Assembly: GCA_035366835.1 (NCBI GenBank)
Contig: DAOSIS010000004.1
Location: 94,774 to 158,773, forward strand
Direction of reading: 5' to 3'
Source of the DNA: UBA6109 sp035366835
GTDB lineage: Bacteria > Desulfobacterota > Syntrophia > Syntrophales > UBA6109
DNA length: 64,000 nucleotides
Part shown: positions 25,266-33,847 of the stretch, in pieces
Layout of the letters: each line of letters opens with the position of its first letter
Position numbering within the stretch: the first letter of the stretch is position 1
Program-made: the position numbers and the translations under genes
Notes under the pieces: model-generated
What the model saw: only the letters and a program-made list of their open reading frames with translations
Databases searched by the model: none
Told to the model about the DNA's origin: nothing

Positions 25266-26372
25266 ATGAGAGATTACTACGAAATTCTGGAAGTGGGCCG
25301 CGACGCCGAGGAAGAAGAGATCAAGAAGGCCTATCGGAAGATGGCCCTCAAGTTCCATCCGGACCGCAATCCCGGCGACCGGGAGGCGGAGGAAAAATTC
25401 AAGGAAGCTGCGGAAGCATACGAAGTCCTCAGCAACGCCGAGAAGCGGGCAACCTATGACCGGTTCGGTCATGACGGGCTGCGCAACAGCGGTTTTCAGG
25501 GTTTTTCCCGGGCGGACGACATCTTCAGCGCCTTCGGCGACATCTTTTCGGACATGTTCGGCTTCGGCGCGGGCTTCGGCGGGCGCCGGAGTGCCGAAAG
25601 GGGATCGGACCTCCAGTACGATCTGACGATTTCTTTTTCGGAGGCCGTTTTCGGCGCCGAAAAGGAGATCGTCATTCCGAAACTCGAGACCTGCGGGCGT
25701 TGCGGGGGGACGGGCGTCGAGCCCGGGCATGAGCCCGAGGTGTGCGCCACGTGCGGCGGCAGGGGGCAGGTCAGCCGGTCGCAGGGATTCTTCCACATCA
25801 GCACGACCTGCCCGCGCTGCCGGGGGAGGGGACAGGTCATTTCCTATCCCTGCACGGGCTGTTCCGGCGCGGGACGGATCGAGCAGCCGAAGCGGCTCAA
25901 GGTCAACATACCGGCCGGCGTGGACACGGGGATGCGCCTGCGGCTCTCAGGCGAAGGAGAAGCGGGCGCCGGCGGCGGTCCTCCGGGAGACCTCTACGTG
26001 CTTCTCACGGTGGAAGCGCACGAACACTTCGAGCGCCAGGGAGAGAATGTCATCGTCCGCGTGCGGATATCGTTCCCCGAGGCGGCATTGGGCCGGACCT
26101 TGGACGTTCCGTCGCTGGAAGGCATGGAGGCCGTGACGGCTCCGCGGGGAACGCAGCCCGGCGACCTTCTGCGGCTGCCCGGCAAGGGCATCCCCCGCCT
26201 CCGGGGCCGCGGGCGCGGAGACCTCATCGTCGTCTTCGACGTGCAGACGCCCACGAAGCTTTCGAAACGCCAGGAAGAACTGCTGAAGGAAATGCTCGGT
26301 CTCGAGAACAAACAGGCAGGGGGCGGAAATCGCGCCTGGAACTTCTTCGAAAAGAAAGTGAAGGGACGCTGA
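25266..26372 (+). CDS. dnaJ: Chaperone DnaJ (type I, with zinc fingers)
   Basis: 368 residues. The J domain begins RDYYEILEVGRDAEEEEIKKAYRKMALKFHPDRNPGD with the HPD motif intact. A Gly/Phe-rich linker follows, then four CxxCxGxG-type zinc motifs (CGRCGGTG, CATCGGRG, CPRCRGRG, CTGCSGAG) and the substrate-binding C-terminal domains. It stimulates DnaK ATPase and holds unfolded protein. The ATG at 25266 has no visible Shine-Dalgarno sequence, although the J domain fixes the start at this point. No dnaK or grpE is in the window; it may be a secondary DnaJ. Confidence 0.93.
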   Translation: MRDYYEILEVGRDAEEEEIKKAYRKMALKFHPDRNPGDREAEEKFKEAAEAYEVLSNAEKRATYDRFGHDGLRNSGFQGFSRADDIFSAFGDIFSDMFGFGAGFGGRRSAERGSDLQYDLTISFSEAVFGAEKEIVIPKLETCGRCGGTGVEPGHEPEVCATCGGRGQVSRSQGFFHISTTCPRCRGRGQVISYPCTGCSGAGRIEQPKRLKVNIPAGVDTGMRLRLSGEGEAGAGGGPPGDLYVLLTVEAHEHFERQGENVIVRVRISFPEAALGRTLDVPSLEGMEAVTAPRGTQPGDLLRLPGKGIPRLRGRGRGDLIVVFDVQTPTKLSKRQEELLKEMLGLENKQAGGGNRAWNFFEKKVKGR

Positions 26373-26394
26373 GATGGGCGACCCTGGCATCGGA

Positions 26395-26853
26395 TCAGGG
26401 CGATTCTTTGCCGCAGACGCTTCCCCGCAGCGAATCCCACAGACTTCCGGCCGCAACCGGCTTCCACGGGGCATCCGGTTCTTCATTGGCATGCAGGAGC
26501 CTGCCGTCGGCGGTGAAATACCGGACGCCGACGAAGCGGATGGCCTTGTTCCGGCAGTCGATGCCGGCCGAGATCTCCAGGTAGCGGAACCCTGCGGAGG
26601 ATTTCTTTGCTTTCCTGATCTCAGCCTGGACCTGCCTCGTGTAACGGCTTTTCCCGGAGGGCGCGATCCTGCAGACCGCGAGGGATTCGTCCGGCGATCT
26701 CTTCGTGAGGCGGCTCGAGTCCAGATAAACGGCGTCGCGGTACTTGGTGTAGCCGACGAAGGTCCATGGTTCCGCCGCCGGACCGTCCGCAGCCTGGAGC
26801 GGGGCGGTCATCAGGAATATTGCCGCCGCGGCGGAGAGGATGAACGCCCTCAT
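26395..26853 (-). CDS. Secreted protein resembling surface-adhesin E (PF16747-like)
   Basis: 152 residues. The signal peptide is MRAFILSAAAAIFLMTAPLQAAD. The mature part has WTFVGYTKYRDAVYLDSSRLTK, a later ISAGIDCRNKAIRFVGVRYF and an end APWKPVAAGSLWDSLRGSVCG. The W-x-x-V...yyvD, DCxxR and W-x-P-V-x-P-G-S-type spacing, with two cysteines able to form a disulfide, fits the small beta-sheet family called adhesin E. It probably lies in the periplasm. It starts ten bases after the FmdB-like gene and is in the same transcript. Confidence 0.65.
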   Translation of the reverse strand: MRAFILSAAAAIFLMTAPLQAADGPAAEPWTFVGYTKYRDAVYLDSSRLTKRSPDESLAVCRIAPSGKSRYTRQVQAEIRKAKKSSAGFRYLEISAGIDCRNKAIRFVGVRYFTADGRLLHANEEPDAPWKPVAAGSLWDSLRGSVCGKESP

Positions 26854-26863
26854 GCCGGCTCCT

Positions 26864-27031
26864 TCAGCTCTTGCGGCTTGTCTTGGCGATAAAGGAAGAC
26901 AGGATCTGGCTGACCTTCTTGTTGCTTCCGCATTTGGGACAACGCGGCTTCTTCCTGTCGTGTTCGGAAACGGACGTCGTCACCGAAAACTTCCTGTTGC
27001 AGGCTGCGCACCGATACTCGTAGGTCGGCAT
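26864..27031 (-). CDS. FmdB-family zinc-ribbon protein
   Basis: 55 residues. MPTYEYRCAACNRKFSV followed by RCPKCGSNKKVSQILSSF is the typical FmdB/CxxC_CxxC_SSSS pattern: two CxxC knuckles that bind one zinc. These small proteins are often called regulatory but their role is mostly undefined. AGGAGG precedes the ATG, and a strong promoter lies at 27069-27096. An in-frame extension to 27163 is rejected because it runs through that promoter. Confidence 0.88.
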   Translation of the reverse strand: MPTYEYRCAACNRKFSVTTSVSEHDRKKPRCPKCGSNKKVSQILSSFIAKTSRKS

Positions 27032-27068
27032 AGGGTCCTCCTTTGGTGAAAGGAAACAAGGAAGTCTC

Positions 27069-27096
27069 ATTGTAGCGACGTTGAGACCCTTGTCAA
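27069..27096 (-). promoter_or_regulatory. Sigma-70-type promoter of the FmdB-like gene
   Basis: On the minus strand TTGACA (27096-27091), 16 bases, TACAAT (27074-27069). Both hexamers are near consensus. The transcript would start about 30 bases before the ATG. Confidence 0.7.
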
Positions 27097-27134
27097 GAGG
27101 GGGATGACCCGACAGGTGTTTCCCGATTGGCCCT

Positions 27135-29096
27135 CTACAGCGAGAGGGCAGTCTTGTAGGCATCCCACACGGCGTCTTTCACCTTGCGCGGCGAGACACA
27201 GTCTCCGATCGTGTACACCTCGTCGACGATGCCTGTGAGCTCTCCGAGCAGCCCATTTTCGGATTTCATACCGACCGAGACGATGACCGTATCCGTTTTC
27301 AGAGAGGACTTCGATCCATCGCTCGATTTGAGCACGACACCGTCCATGGCAATGGTTTCCAATTTGCAGTTTGTGAGGATCTTGACATTTTTTTCCTTGA
27401 GACTTTCGATGATCATGTCTCTGTTTGCATGGAAAAGTTCGGGCGCCAGTTCGGGCAGCTGTTCGCAGAGCGTGATGCTTCTGGACGAATCAGCCAATTC
27501 ACAGGCGAGCTCACAGCCCGTAGCGCCGCCGCCGACAATGACAGCGGAAGAACCGACTTCAACGCGCTCTTCGAGCACGTCCAAAGCCGTCAGACACTTC
27601 ACGGAACTGCCAACCGGCACTCGGAAGACTTGAAGCGGCGTGGATCCAGTTGCCAAGAATACGACATCGGGATTCTCTCTTTTTACGGTTTCGATGGTAA
27701 CCGTCCTGCCGAGCCTGATCTTGACGTTTTCCTTCCGGACTTGCCGGATCTGGAACCTCAGAAGTCTTTCATAGTCTTTCTTCAAATGGTGTTTGCCGAC
27801 CACCTTCAGCAAACCGCCGAGATTCGCGCTCTTCTCGTACAACGTCACGCGATGTCCTCTCAACGCCGATATAAGCGCCGCTTCAAGTCCTGCCATTCCA
27901 CCCCCGATGACCATCACCTTCTTGGGATTTTTGCTTTCTCGTACTTCCAGCCTTCTTTCATCACCACAGGCCGGATTGACGGCGCAACTGAGGTGTCTCG
28001 ACTGGTAAATCCTGCGGAAGCATTCATGGCAACCGATGCAGGGGCGAATGTCATCCTCCCGTCCGGTTCTGCACTTCCTGACGAACTCGGGATCCGCAAG
28101 GAGGGGTCTTCCGATCGCCACAAAATCGGCGTCCCCATTTTCGAGCACCTGATTCACCAGCTGCGGATACCCGAGTCTGCCAACGGTAATGACAGGAATC
28201 CGGACTTTCTTCTTCACTTCCCTGGCCACCTCCACCATGCATCCGGGTTCCTGATACTCCGGAGGGTGAGGCCAATACCAGTTCTCATAGCAGCCGACGT
28301 CGACGTGCAGGGCCGCAACGCCTTCCTCTTCAAGCACCTTGGCAATTTTCAATCCTTCTTCTCTTTCCCTGCCGCCTTCAATGCGATGTTCCAACCCATA
28401 GCGGTAGACGATGGGGAAATCACTGCCGACCGCCTGCCGGATCTTCCGGATCACCGATAAGGGGAATTTCATCCGCCCCCAGAAATCACCGCCGTAACTG
28501 TCCTTTCGCCTGTTCCATAGGGCCGTTTTGAACTGATCCAGAAGGTATCCTTCGTGTCCGTGGAGTTCGATGCCGTCGAATCCGCCTTCTCTTGCGACGA
28601 GGGCGGCGTGCGCCAGCGCGTCGATCAGCCCCTCAATTTCCTCAAGGGTCATTTCACGGGCCATCTTATCAGGGGTCCAGTAGAGAGGGGTTTCGGAAGG
28701 TGCGAAGGGGCGATGGCCGGTGATCGCGACCAACGATGGACGATAAACCCTTCCCCATCCTGCCGTAAGCTGTGCAAATATCTTGCAGTCGTGATCGTGA
28801 ATCCGTTCCGTCAACCGCTTAAGATTTCTGGTCTTGATCAGGTGATCGAATGTGGGAAGAAGCTTGATCCCGTCGGCCTCCCACGGTTCATATCGATTGG
28901 TAGCCAGGCAGAGAGTTGTGAGAATCAAGCCGACGCCGCCACGCGCCCGCTCTTCATAATAATCGATCGCCCGATCGGAAAACAGACCGTCCGGGTCGGT
29001 GAGGGCGCCGATTCCCATGGGGGCCATCAGCAAACGGTTCTTCACTCTGACCGACCCGATTTCGCCTGGTCGGAAAATAAACGGATACATTGTCAT
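27135..29096 (-). CDS. Old-Yellow-Enzyme-type Fe-S flavoprotein, 2,4-dienoyl-CoA reductase (FadH)-like
   Basis: 653 residues. The N-terminal TIM barrel (1-330) binds FMN, with GGFDGIELHGHEGYLLDQF containing the active-site His region. A 4Fe-4S site follows (CIGCHECFRRIY...CAVNP, near 345-370). The C-terminal half is an FAD/NAD(P)H-binding domain with VMVIGGGMAGLEAA and AVIVGGGATGCELA. This is the FadH/trimethylamine-dehydrogenase layout, used for reduction of dienoyl-CoA, enoates or other activated double bonds. It is the last gene of the catabolic cluster, 192 bases after DctM. Substrate unknown. The start ATG at 29096 or 29090 is not decided. Confidence 0.88.
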   Translation of the reverse strand: MTMYPFIFRPGEIGSVRVKNRLLMAPMGIGALTDPDGLFSDRAIDYYEERARGGVGLILTTLCLATNRYEPWEADGIKLLPTFDHLIKTRNLKRLTERIHDHDCKIFAQLTAGWGRVYRPSLVAITGHRPFAPSETPLYWTPDKMAREMTLEEIEGLIDALAHAALVAREGGFDGIELHGHEGYLLDQFKTALWNRRKDSYGGDFWGRMKFPLSVIRKIRQAVGSDFPIVYRYGLEHRIEGGREREEGLKIAKVLEEEGVAALHVDVGCYENWYWPHPPEYQEPGCMVEVAREVKKKVRIPVITVGRLGYPQLVNQVLENGDADFVAIGRPLLADPEFVRKCRTGREDDIRPCIGCHECFRRIYQSRHLSCAVNPACGDERRLEVRESKNPKKVMVIGGGMAGLEAALISALRGHRVTLYEKSANLGGLLKVVGKHHLKKDYERLLRFQIRQVRKENVKIRLGRTVTIETVKRENPDVVFLATGSTPLQVFRVPVGSSVKCLTALDVLEERVEVGSSAVIVGGGATGCELACELADSSRSITLCEQLPELAPELFHANRDMIIESLKEKNVKILTNCKLETIAMDGVVLKSSDGSKSSLKTDTVIVSVGMKSENGLLGELTGIVDEVYTIGDCVSPRKVKDAVWDAYKTALSL

Positions 29097-29177
29097 GTCC
29101 TGGATATCCTTTTTGCTTTTTCGAGACCCCTCATCCTTTCAAGGGATTCATGCCGGTGAGTCTCTCCGGGTTGAATT

Positions 29178-29245
29178 CCCCGCCGCTTGCGGCGAAGAAG
29201 AACATTTGCAAATCCATCAAAAATACCACGCTGCTTGCGGCGGGG
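29178..29245. repeat. Inverted repeat between DctM and the FadH-like gene
   Basis: CCCCGCCGC (29178-29186) pairs perfectly with 29237-29245. Each arm is followed or preceded by a copy of CTTGCGGCG, so smaller alternative hairpins are possible. No T run follows on the minus strand, so it is more likely an mRNA-processing or stability element than a terminator. Confidence 0.5.
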
Positions 29246-29288
29246 AGGTTCATTTCACTTCTGCTCTTTTTGTCGCGTCCATCGTCCT

Positions 29289-30596
29289 TTACATCCTGTT
29301 CGGCAACCACAGGGATATGATCGGGACGAAGATGATCATGAGCAGGCCAATCCATTCGATAATCAGGAAAGGGATGGAGGAATAATACACGTCTCTCAAC
29401 TCCACACTATCCGGCAGAATGCTCTTCATGTAGAACAAATTGAGGCCGAAGGGCGGACTGATATACGCCATTTCCAGATTGATCGTATAAAGGATCCCGA
29501 ACCAGATGGGACTCAACCCCCAGTTGACGATCAGAGGGAAAAACACCGGCAGGGTGATCAGCATGATGCCGATGGGATCCAGAAACATTCCCAGCACGAA
29601 CAGGATGAGCATCATGATCAGAATGAGCACCCATTTGTTCAGATCGAGACCGCTGATCATGCTGTAGACGAATTCCCCTGCACCCGACGTTGTGTAAATG
29701 TGGACGAAGCACTTTGCGCCGACGACAATCCACATGATCATCGTGGATGTCGTCAGGGTCTCTTCAAGAGACCGGTTGAAAATCTCCCACGTCATTTTCC
29801 GGTTCAGGCAGACGACCAAGAACGCCGCCAAGGCTCCGATGCCGGCGGCTTCCGTCGGCGTGCAGATCCCGAAGTAAATGACGCCCAAGACAACGACGAC
29901 CAGACACAGCGGTGCGCCGATGCTTTTCAGGCTGATGATCTTTTCCTTCAAGCTGACCCTCTCCTCCGGCGGAAGAGCGGGACCGTAGGATGGACGCAGG
30001 CCGCACAGGATAACGGCGTACGCGATAAAGAAGCCGGCAAGCATGATGCCCGGCATGATGCCCGCCATGAACAGCTTTCCCACGGACTCGCCGGTGATGC
30101 TTCCATAGACGACCATGATGATGCTCGGCGGGATGAGGACGCCCAGAGAACCTCCCCCGATCACCGTTCCGATGGCGAGTTTCCGGTCGTACCCCCGGCC
30201 GATCATCGAGGGGAGTGCGATCAGACCCATCGCGACCGTCGCCGCACCGCTGATGCCCGACATGGCGGCGAAAACCGCACAGATGATGATCGTTCCCACG
30301 GCAAGTCCGCCCCGCAGCCCTCCCATCCACTTGTACATTGCGTCATAAAAGCCTTCCGCAATGCCCGAATACTGCAGGTACTTGGCCATGAGGATGAAGA
30401 GCGGGATCGCGAGCAGGATGTAGCTTTCCCATTCGCCGTTCGCGGTCGTCGCGATGAGGTAAAGGCCTTGGGGACCCATGTTCCAGAGAGTGAAGAGGAC
30501 CATGGTCCCGCCGAGGGCAAAGGCGATCGGCATGCCGGTCGTCAACAGGATCACGAGGAGTGAAAAGATGATCAGCGTAGTGAGAGCAACACTCAT
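29289..30596 (-). CDS. dctM: TRAP transporter large permease (DctM family)
   Basis: 435 residues with about twelve hydrophobic segments. It carries DctM signatures such as PIAFALGGTMVLF, IPLFILMAKYLQYSGIAEGFYD, SGISGAATVAMGLIALPSMIGRGYDRKLAIGTVIGGGSLGVLIPPSI and the C-terminal PPFGLNLFYMKS. It drives sodium- or proton-coupled uptake of an organic acid delivered by DctP. Its ATG overlaps the DctQ stop by four bases, the normal arrangement. Confidence 0.94.
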   Translation of the reverse strand: MSVALTTLIIFSLLVILLTTGMPIAFALGGTMVLFTLWNMGPQGLYLIATTANGEWESYILLAIPLFILMAKYLQYSGIAEGFYDAMYKWMGGLRGGLAVGTIIICAVFAAMSGISGAATVAMGLIALPSMIGRGYDRKLAIGTVIGGGSLGVLIPPSIIMVVYGSITGESVGKLFMAGIMPGIMLAGFFIAYAVILCGLRPSYGPALPPEERVSLKEKIISLKSIGAPLCLVVVVLGVIYFGICTPTEAAGIGALAAFLVVCLNRKMTWEIFNRSLEETLTTSTMIMWIVVGAKCFVHIYTTSGAGEFVYSMISGLDLNKWVLILIMMLILFVLGMFLDPIGIMLITLPVFFPLIVNWGLSPIWFGILYTINLEMAYISPPFGLNLFYMKSILPDSVELRDVYYSSIPFLIIEWIGLLMIIFVPIISLWLPNRM

Positions 30597-31138
30597 TTTG
30601 CCACCTCCTTCTCACCGGCGGAGAAAGAGCCAGGCTGCTTCTTCGTCACCAACATGTAAAGGTCCATTATCAGCGCGGAAACTACCCGCAGCAGGATAAG
30701 ACCCACCCCGATGAAGAGGGCCAGCTTGACCGGCCACAGAACCGGATCCCATGCGGAGCCGGAAACCTGCATCTCCTGAATCGAAAGAACAAGCTGATTG
30801 GTTACATACTTTAAGAAGAAATACAGGAAGAGGATGGTCACGGGATAGGTGCAAAGTCTCATATACGCCTGGGCCCTGCCATTCAGATGGATGTACAGCA
30901 TATCGACATTCACGAACTTTCCCTTTTGAAGCGTATAGGCTCCGCCGAGGGCGACAAAAGCGGTCATGAGATACCCGCTCAATTCCCCGGCCCAGATGGT
31001 CGGCGCATTGAATGCATACCTCGCGACGACTTCATAAGATATGACAAGCATCAGCAAACCGACAAAGTACATGGCGATCCTGCCGGCAATATTCGATGCC
31101 TTTTCTATGACATTCATCAGGTGCATTACAATTTTCAT
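30593..31138 (-). CDS. dctQ: TRAP transporter small permease (DctQ family)
   Basis: 181 residues, four membrane segments. Typical features are the first helix AMYFVGLLMLVISYEVVARYAFNAPTIWAGELSGYLMTAFVALGGAYTLQKGKFVNVDMLY. It joins DctM in the membrane complex. GAGGTGACTC stands before the ATG. It is separated from DctP by 249 bases that include a long hairpin. Confidence 0.92.
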   Translation of the reverse strand: MKIVMHLMNVIEKASNIAGRIAMYFVGLLMLVISYEVVARYAFNAPTIWAGELSGYLMTAFVALGGAYTLQKGKFVNVDMLYIHLNGRAQAYMRLCTYPVTILFLYFFLKYVTNQLVLSIQEMQVSGSAWDPVLWPVKLALFIGVGLILLRVVSALIMDLYMLVTKKQPGSFSAGEKEVAK

Positions 31139-31301
31139 GAGTCACCTCGGTTGATGTTGCGCTACAAATGCCTGTATGAATAAAATGATGACATCGCGGG
31201 AGACGTATTACCAGTTATGTCGCCGCTGCCGGACCCGGCACGCCGGCCGATCATCTCCCGCATTGCCTGAAAGGTTCTGGGGGCAACCGCCGCGCACAGC
31301 C

Positions 31302-31339
31302 GTCCTTTCGGGAGATCCGTCGGGATCTCCCGAAAGGAC
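31302..31339. repeat. Perfect 17-bp hairpin between DctP and DctQ
   Basis: Arms 31302-31318 and 31323-31339 pair without mismatch around GTCG. It lies about 50 bases after the DctP stop. No T run follows on the minus strand. Such hairpins commonly protect the upstream message, giving excess binding protein over membrane subunits. Confidence 0.85.
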
Positions 31340-31387
31340 TTGAGCGGTCATTGCCGCGCCGGCAACGGAAACCGATGCAGAAAACGG

Positions 31388-32407
31388 CTACTTCGCTGTC
31401 TTCTTGTACTCCTTCAAGAGATCGATGAACTTCTTGGAGGAGGCAGATTTTTTTGCAGCCTCATCCCAAATAGGTACCGAAGCGGCCTCGAATGCGGACA
31501 TCGTCTTGTCCGACAGGCGGACGACCTTCACGCCGACGGCCTCAGCCTTCTTGATGTCTTCTTCTTCGGCCTTCGCGTAATCCTCTTTATAGGCGTATGC
31601 CGCATCGACGGCTGACTGCTGAACGATCTTCTTGAAATCGTCGGGAAGCTTCTTCCAGGAATTCATGTTCACGTAGGTTTCGCCCGTTCCATAACCCACC
31701 GGCGGCAGAACGATGTATTTGATGACTTCCTTCAGCTTGTATGTCTCAGCCATGTACAGGGGATTGAGCGTCCCGTCGATGGTTCCGAGCTGCAGCGCCA
31801 TATACTGCTCCGGGCTTGCAATCAGCGAGGGGGCGGCGCCTATTCCTTTCAAGAGACCGATATAGGGACCGCTCGCGCGCAGCTTCTTCCCCTTGACGTC
31901 TTCGATGTTCTTGATCTCAAACTTTGTCATGAAACCAACGGTGAACGCCGCCAGGGATAGGAACTTTGTCCCCTTCTTCTGATACTCTGTATCCAGTAAT
32001 TTGACCGCCTCCCCGCCTTTGTAATCGTAGTAGAACTTGTAGAGGTCATTGAAGTCCTTAAACGCAGCGGGCAGGCTGTATTCCGAATAAGCGACAGGGA
32101 TTTCCGTCGTGTGATACGCGCCGTAGCTGCATCCGGCGTCAATGGCCCCGTTCTGGACAGCCGCATAGATCTGGTTGCCTGCGGCGATTGCACCGGGTTC
32201 AAACAGCTTGATTTCCATGGCCCCTTTCGTACGTTCATTAACGAGTTTTGCCCAGACTCCCCAGTAACTTGAGCCCATGTAACTCTTCAGCGGGGTGAGC
32301 ACCTGGGCTTTCCACATGATCTTCGACTGAGCGAAGACGGATCCGGTGGCGCACAAACACAATGCGCACACCGCCACGACAACGATCATGAACTTTTTCC
32401 TCGACAT
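31388..32407 (-). CDS. dctP: TRAP transporter periplasmic substrate-binding protein (DctP family)
   Basis: 339 residues. The signal peptide MSRKKFMIVVVAVCALCLCA...VFAQ is followed by the DctP fold: MWKAQVLTPLKSYMGSSYWGVWAKLVNERTKGAMEIKLFEPGAI, later EIKNIEDVKGKKLRASGP, PEQYMALQLGTIDGTLNPLYMAE and a conserved WKKLPDDFKKIVQQ. The selectivity Arg is probably the one in KLRASGP, which binds a carboxylate. It thus supplies an organic acid to DctQM. GGGAGG precedes the ATG. It sits downstream of the MFS gene in the same direction. Confidence 0.93.
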   Translation of the reverse strand: MSRKKFMIVVVAVCALCLCATGSVFAQSKIMWKAQVLTPLKSYMGSSYWGVWAKLVNERTKGAMEIKLFEPGAIAAGNQIYAAVQNGAIDAGCSYGAYHTTEIPVAYSEYSLPAAFKDFNDLYKFYYDYKGGEAVKLLDTEYQKKGTKFLSLAAFTVGFMTKFEIKNIEDVKGKKLRASGPYIGLLKGIGAAPSLIASPEQYMALQLGTIDGTLNPLYMAETYKLKEVIKYIVLPPVGYGTGETYVNMNSWKKLPDDFKKIVQQSAVDAAYAYKEDYAKAEEEDIKKAEAVGVKVVRLSDKTMSAFEAASVPIWDEAAKKSASSKKFIDLLKEYKKTAK

Positions 32408-32512
32408 GCCAATACCTCCCCAAATAAATTGTTTATTCCCGATGGTCGCACCTTACAGCCATCACGCTCCATTTTTCAGAAAGCCTGGAGCTTTTCTAAA
32501 CCGGTCCCATGG

Positions 32513-33805
32513 TTACGTAGACGACGGGATCCGGCTGTCCTCGACGAATAAATACAGGAGAAATCCAAACAGGGATGACAGGAAGAGAACCGTGAATGCC
32601 GCGTGATAGGCTTCCACGGAATGCCCCGTCACCGTTGCAGGATATCGGGCCATCAGCATCCCGATGACATGCTGCCCGACGGCAACGCCGCCGATATTGA
32701 ACAAATTGTTGGCGGTCAACGCGACCCCCGATACCTCCTTCGGGAACAGTTCCTTTACGTGCGCGAAGCTTACCGCGCCGATCGATGCAAAAAAGCCCAA
32801 TGCGAAAAATGTAATGTACCAGAGAAGGTCGCTGTCTGGGTCCAACAGGAAAAGCGGCATAAATAACGTGTAGAGAAACAGGCCCCACACCATGACTTTC
32901 TTCCGTGATCTGAACATGGAATCGGACAGCCGTCCCATCAGGGGACTGCCGACCAAATACCCGATGGCGATCATGCTGAGGATATTGCCCGCTTTCTGGG
33001 CCGGGTATCCCATCACTTGGACAAGATACAAAGTCCCCAGAAAACCCTGTATGCAGATCAGCGAGCCATAGCGGATGAATGCCGACAGGGAAATCATCCA
33101 AAAATTTCTGTCAAGAAAGACAACGCCCAGGGACGACAGCCGCCCGATGCCGCGAGAGGATCCGCCCGATGCCGCTGCGGACGTGGAAGATGCGGGGCCT
33201 CGTCCCGGCTCGTCTTTGACGAAAAGAAGGATGGCGAGAAATGAAAGCGCGAGAAACAGCGAGAATGCCCAGAAACAATTCCGCCATCCGATCATTGTGA
33301 CCGCAAAAACGAGTGGGGCCGCCGAAACAAAGGCGCCCAGATTTCCCAAACTGAGCATCATTCCGGAAAGAAATGCGAACTGATCTTGACGGAACCAATT
33401 GCCGAAGATCTTCAGGCTGCCCATGAGCATGGACGACATGCCCACGCCGATGAGGATTCTTCCCCATAAGGCCGTGGAGAAGTTGCCCGCCAAGGCGAAC
33501 AACGCGCAGCCGGCGATTGCCGGCATCAATGTCGCCAGAAGAACATATTTGGGACTGAAGCTGTCCAGGGCGACGCCGACCGGGATTTGGCAGAATGCGA
33601 ACGCATAAAAGAATGCACCGGCCAGCAGCCCCAGTTGCTCGACGTCGAGACGCAAATCTTCCATCAGCGTCGGACCAAGAACGCCTGTTGATAACCGGAT
33701 AAAGTACGAAAATACGAACACCGCCGCGAGGATCGCAAAAACCGTCCACGCACCTACTTTCGTCCTTTCCCCATCTCCATGACCTCTACGGGTATCAGAC
33801 ACCAC
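32513..33805 (-). CDS. MFS transporter
   Basis: 430 residues with twelve predicted membrane segments in two halves. It has the loop 2-3 motif GVALDSFSPKYVLLAT (GxxxDrfGrR/K-like) and its repeat GRLSDSMFRSRKKVM between helices 8 and 9. The central cytoplasmic loop is Ser/Gly-rich (SSTSAAASGGSSRG). It could import the same carboxylate or export a product. The start is GTG (33805) with a weak ribosome site. It is 42 bases after the selenoprotein gene, so it belongs to the cluster. Confidence 0.88.
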   Translation of the reverse strand: MVSDTRRGHGDGERTKVGAWTVFAILAAVFVFSYFIRLSTGVLGPTLMEDLRLDVEQLGLLAGAFFYAFAFCQIPVGVALDSFSPKYVLLATLMPAIAGCALFALAGNFSTALWGRILIGVGMSSMLMGSLKIFGNWFRQDQFAFLSGMMLSLGNLGAFVSAAPLVFAVTMIGWRNCFWAFSLFLALSFLAILLFVKDEPGRGPASSTSAAASGGSSRGIGRLSSLGVVFLDRNFWMISLSAFIRYGSLICIQGFLGTLYLVQVMGYPAQKAGNILSMIAIGYLVGSPLMGRLSDSMFRSRKKVMVWGLFLYTLFMPLFLLDPDSDLLWYITFFALGFFASIGAVSFAHVKELFPKEVSGVALTANNLFNIGGVAVGQHVIGMLMARYPATVTGHSVEAYHAAFTVLFLSSLFGFLLYLFVEDSRIPSST

Positions 33806-33847
33806 GAACCCTATTTTCTATGCTCCGCAGAACATCTTGCAGGATCG

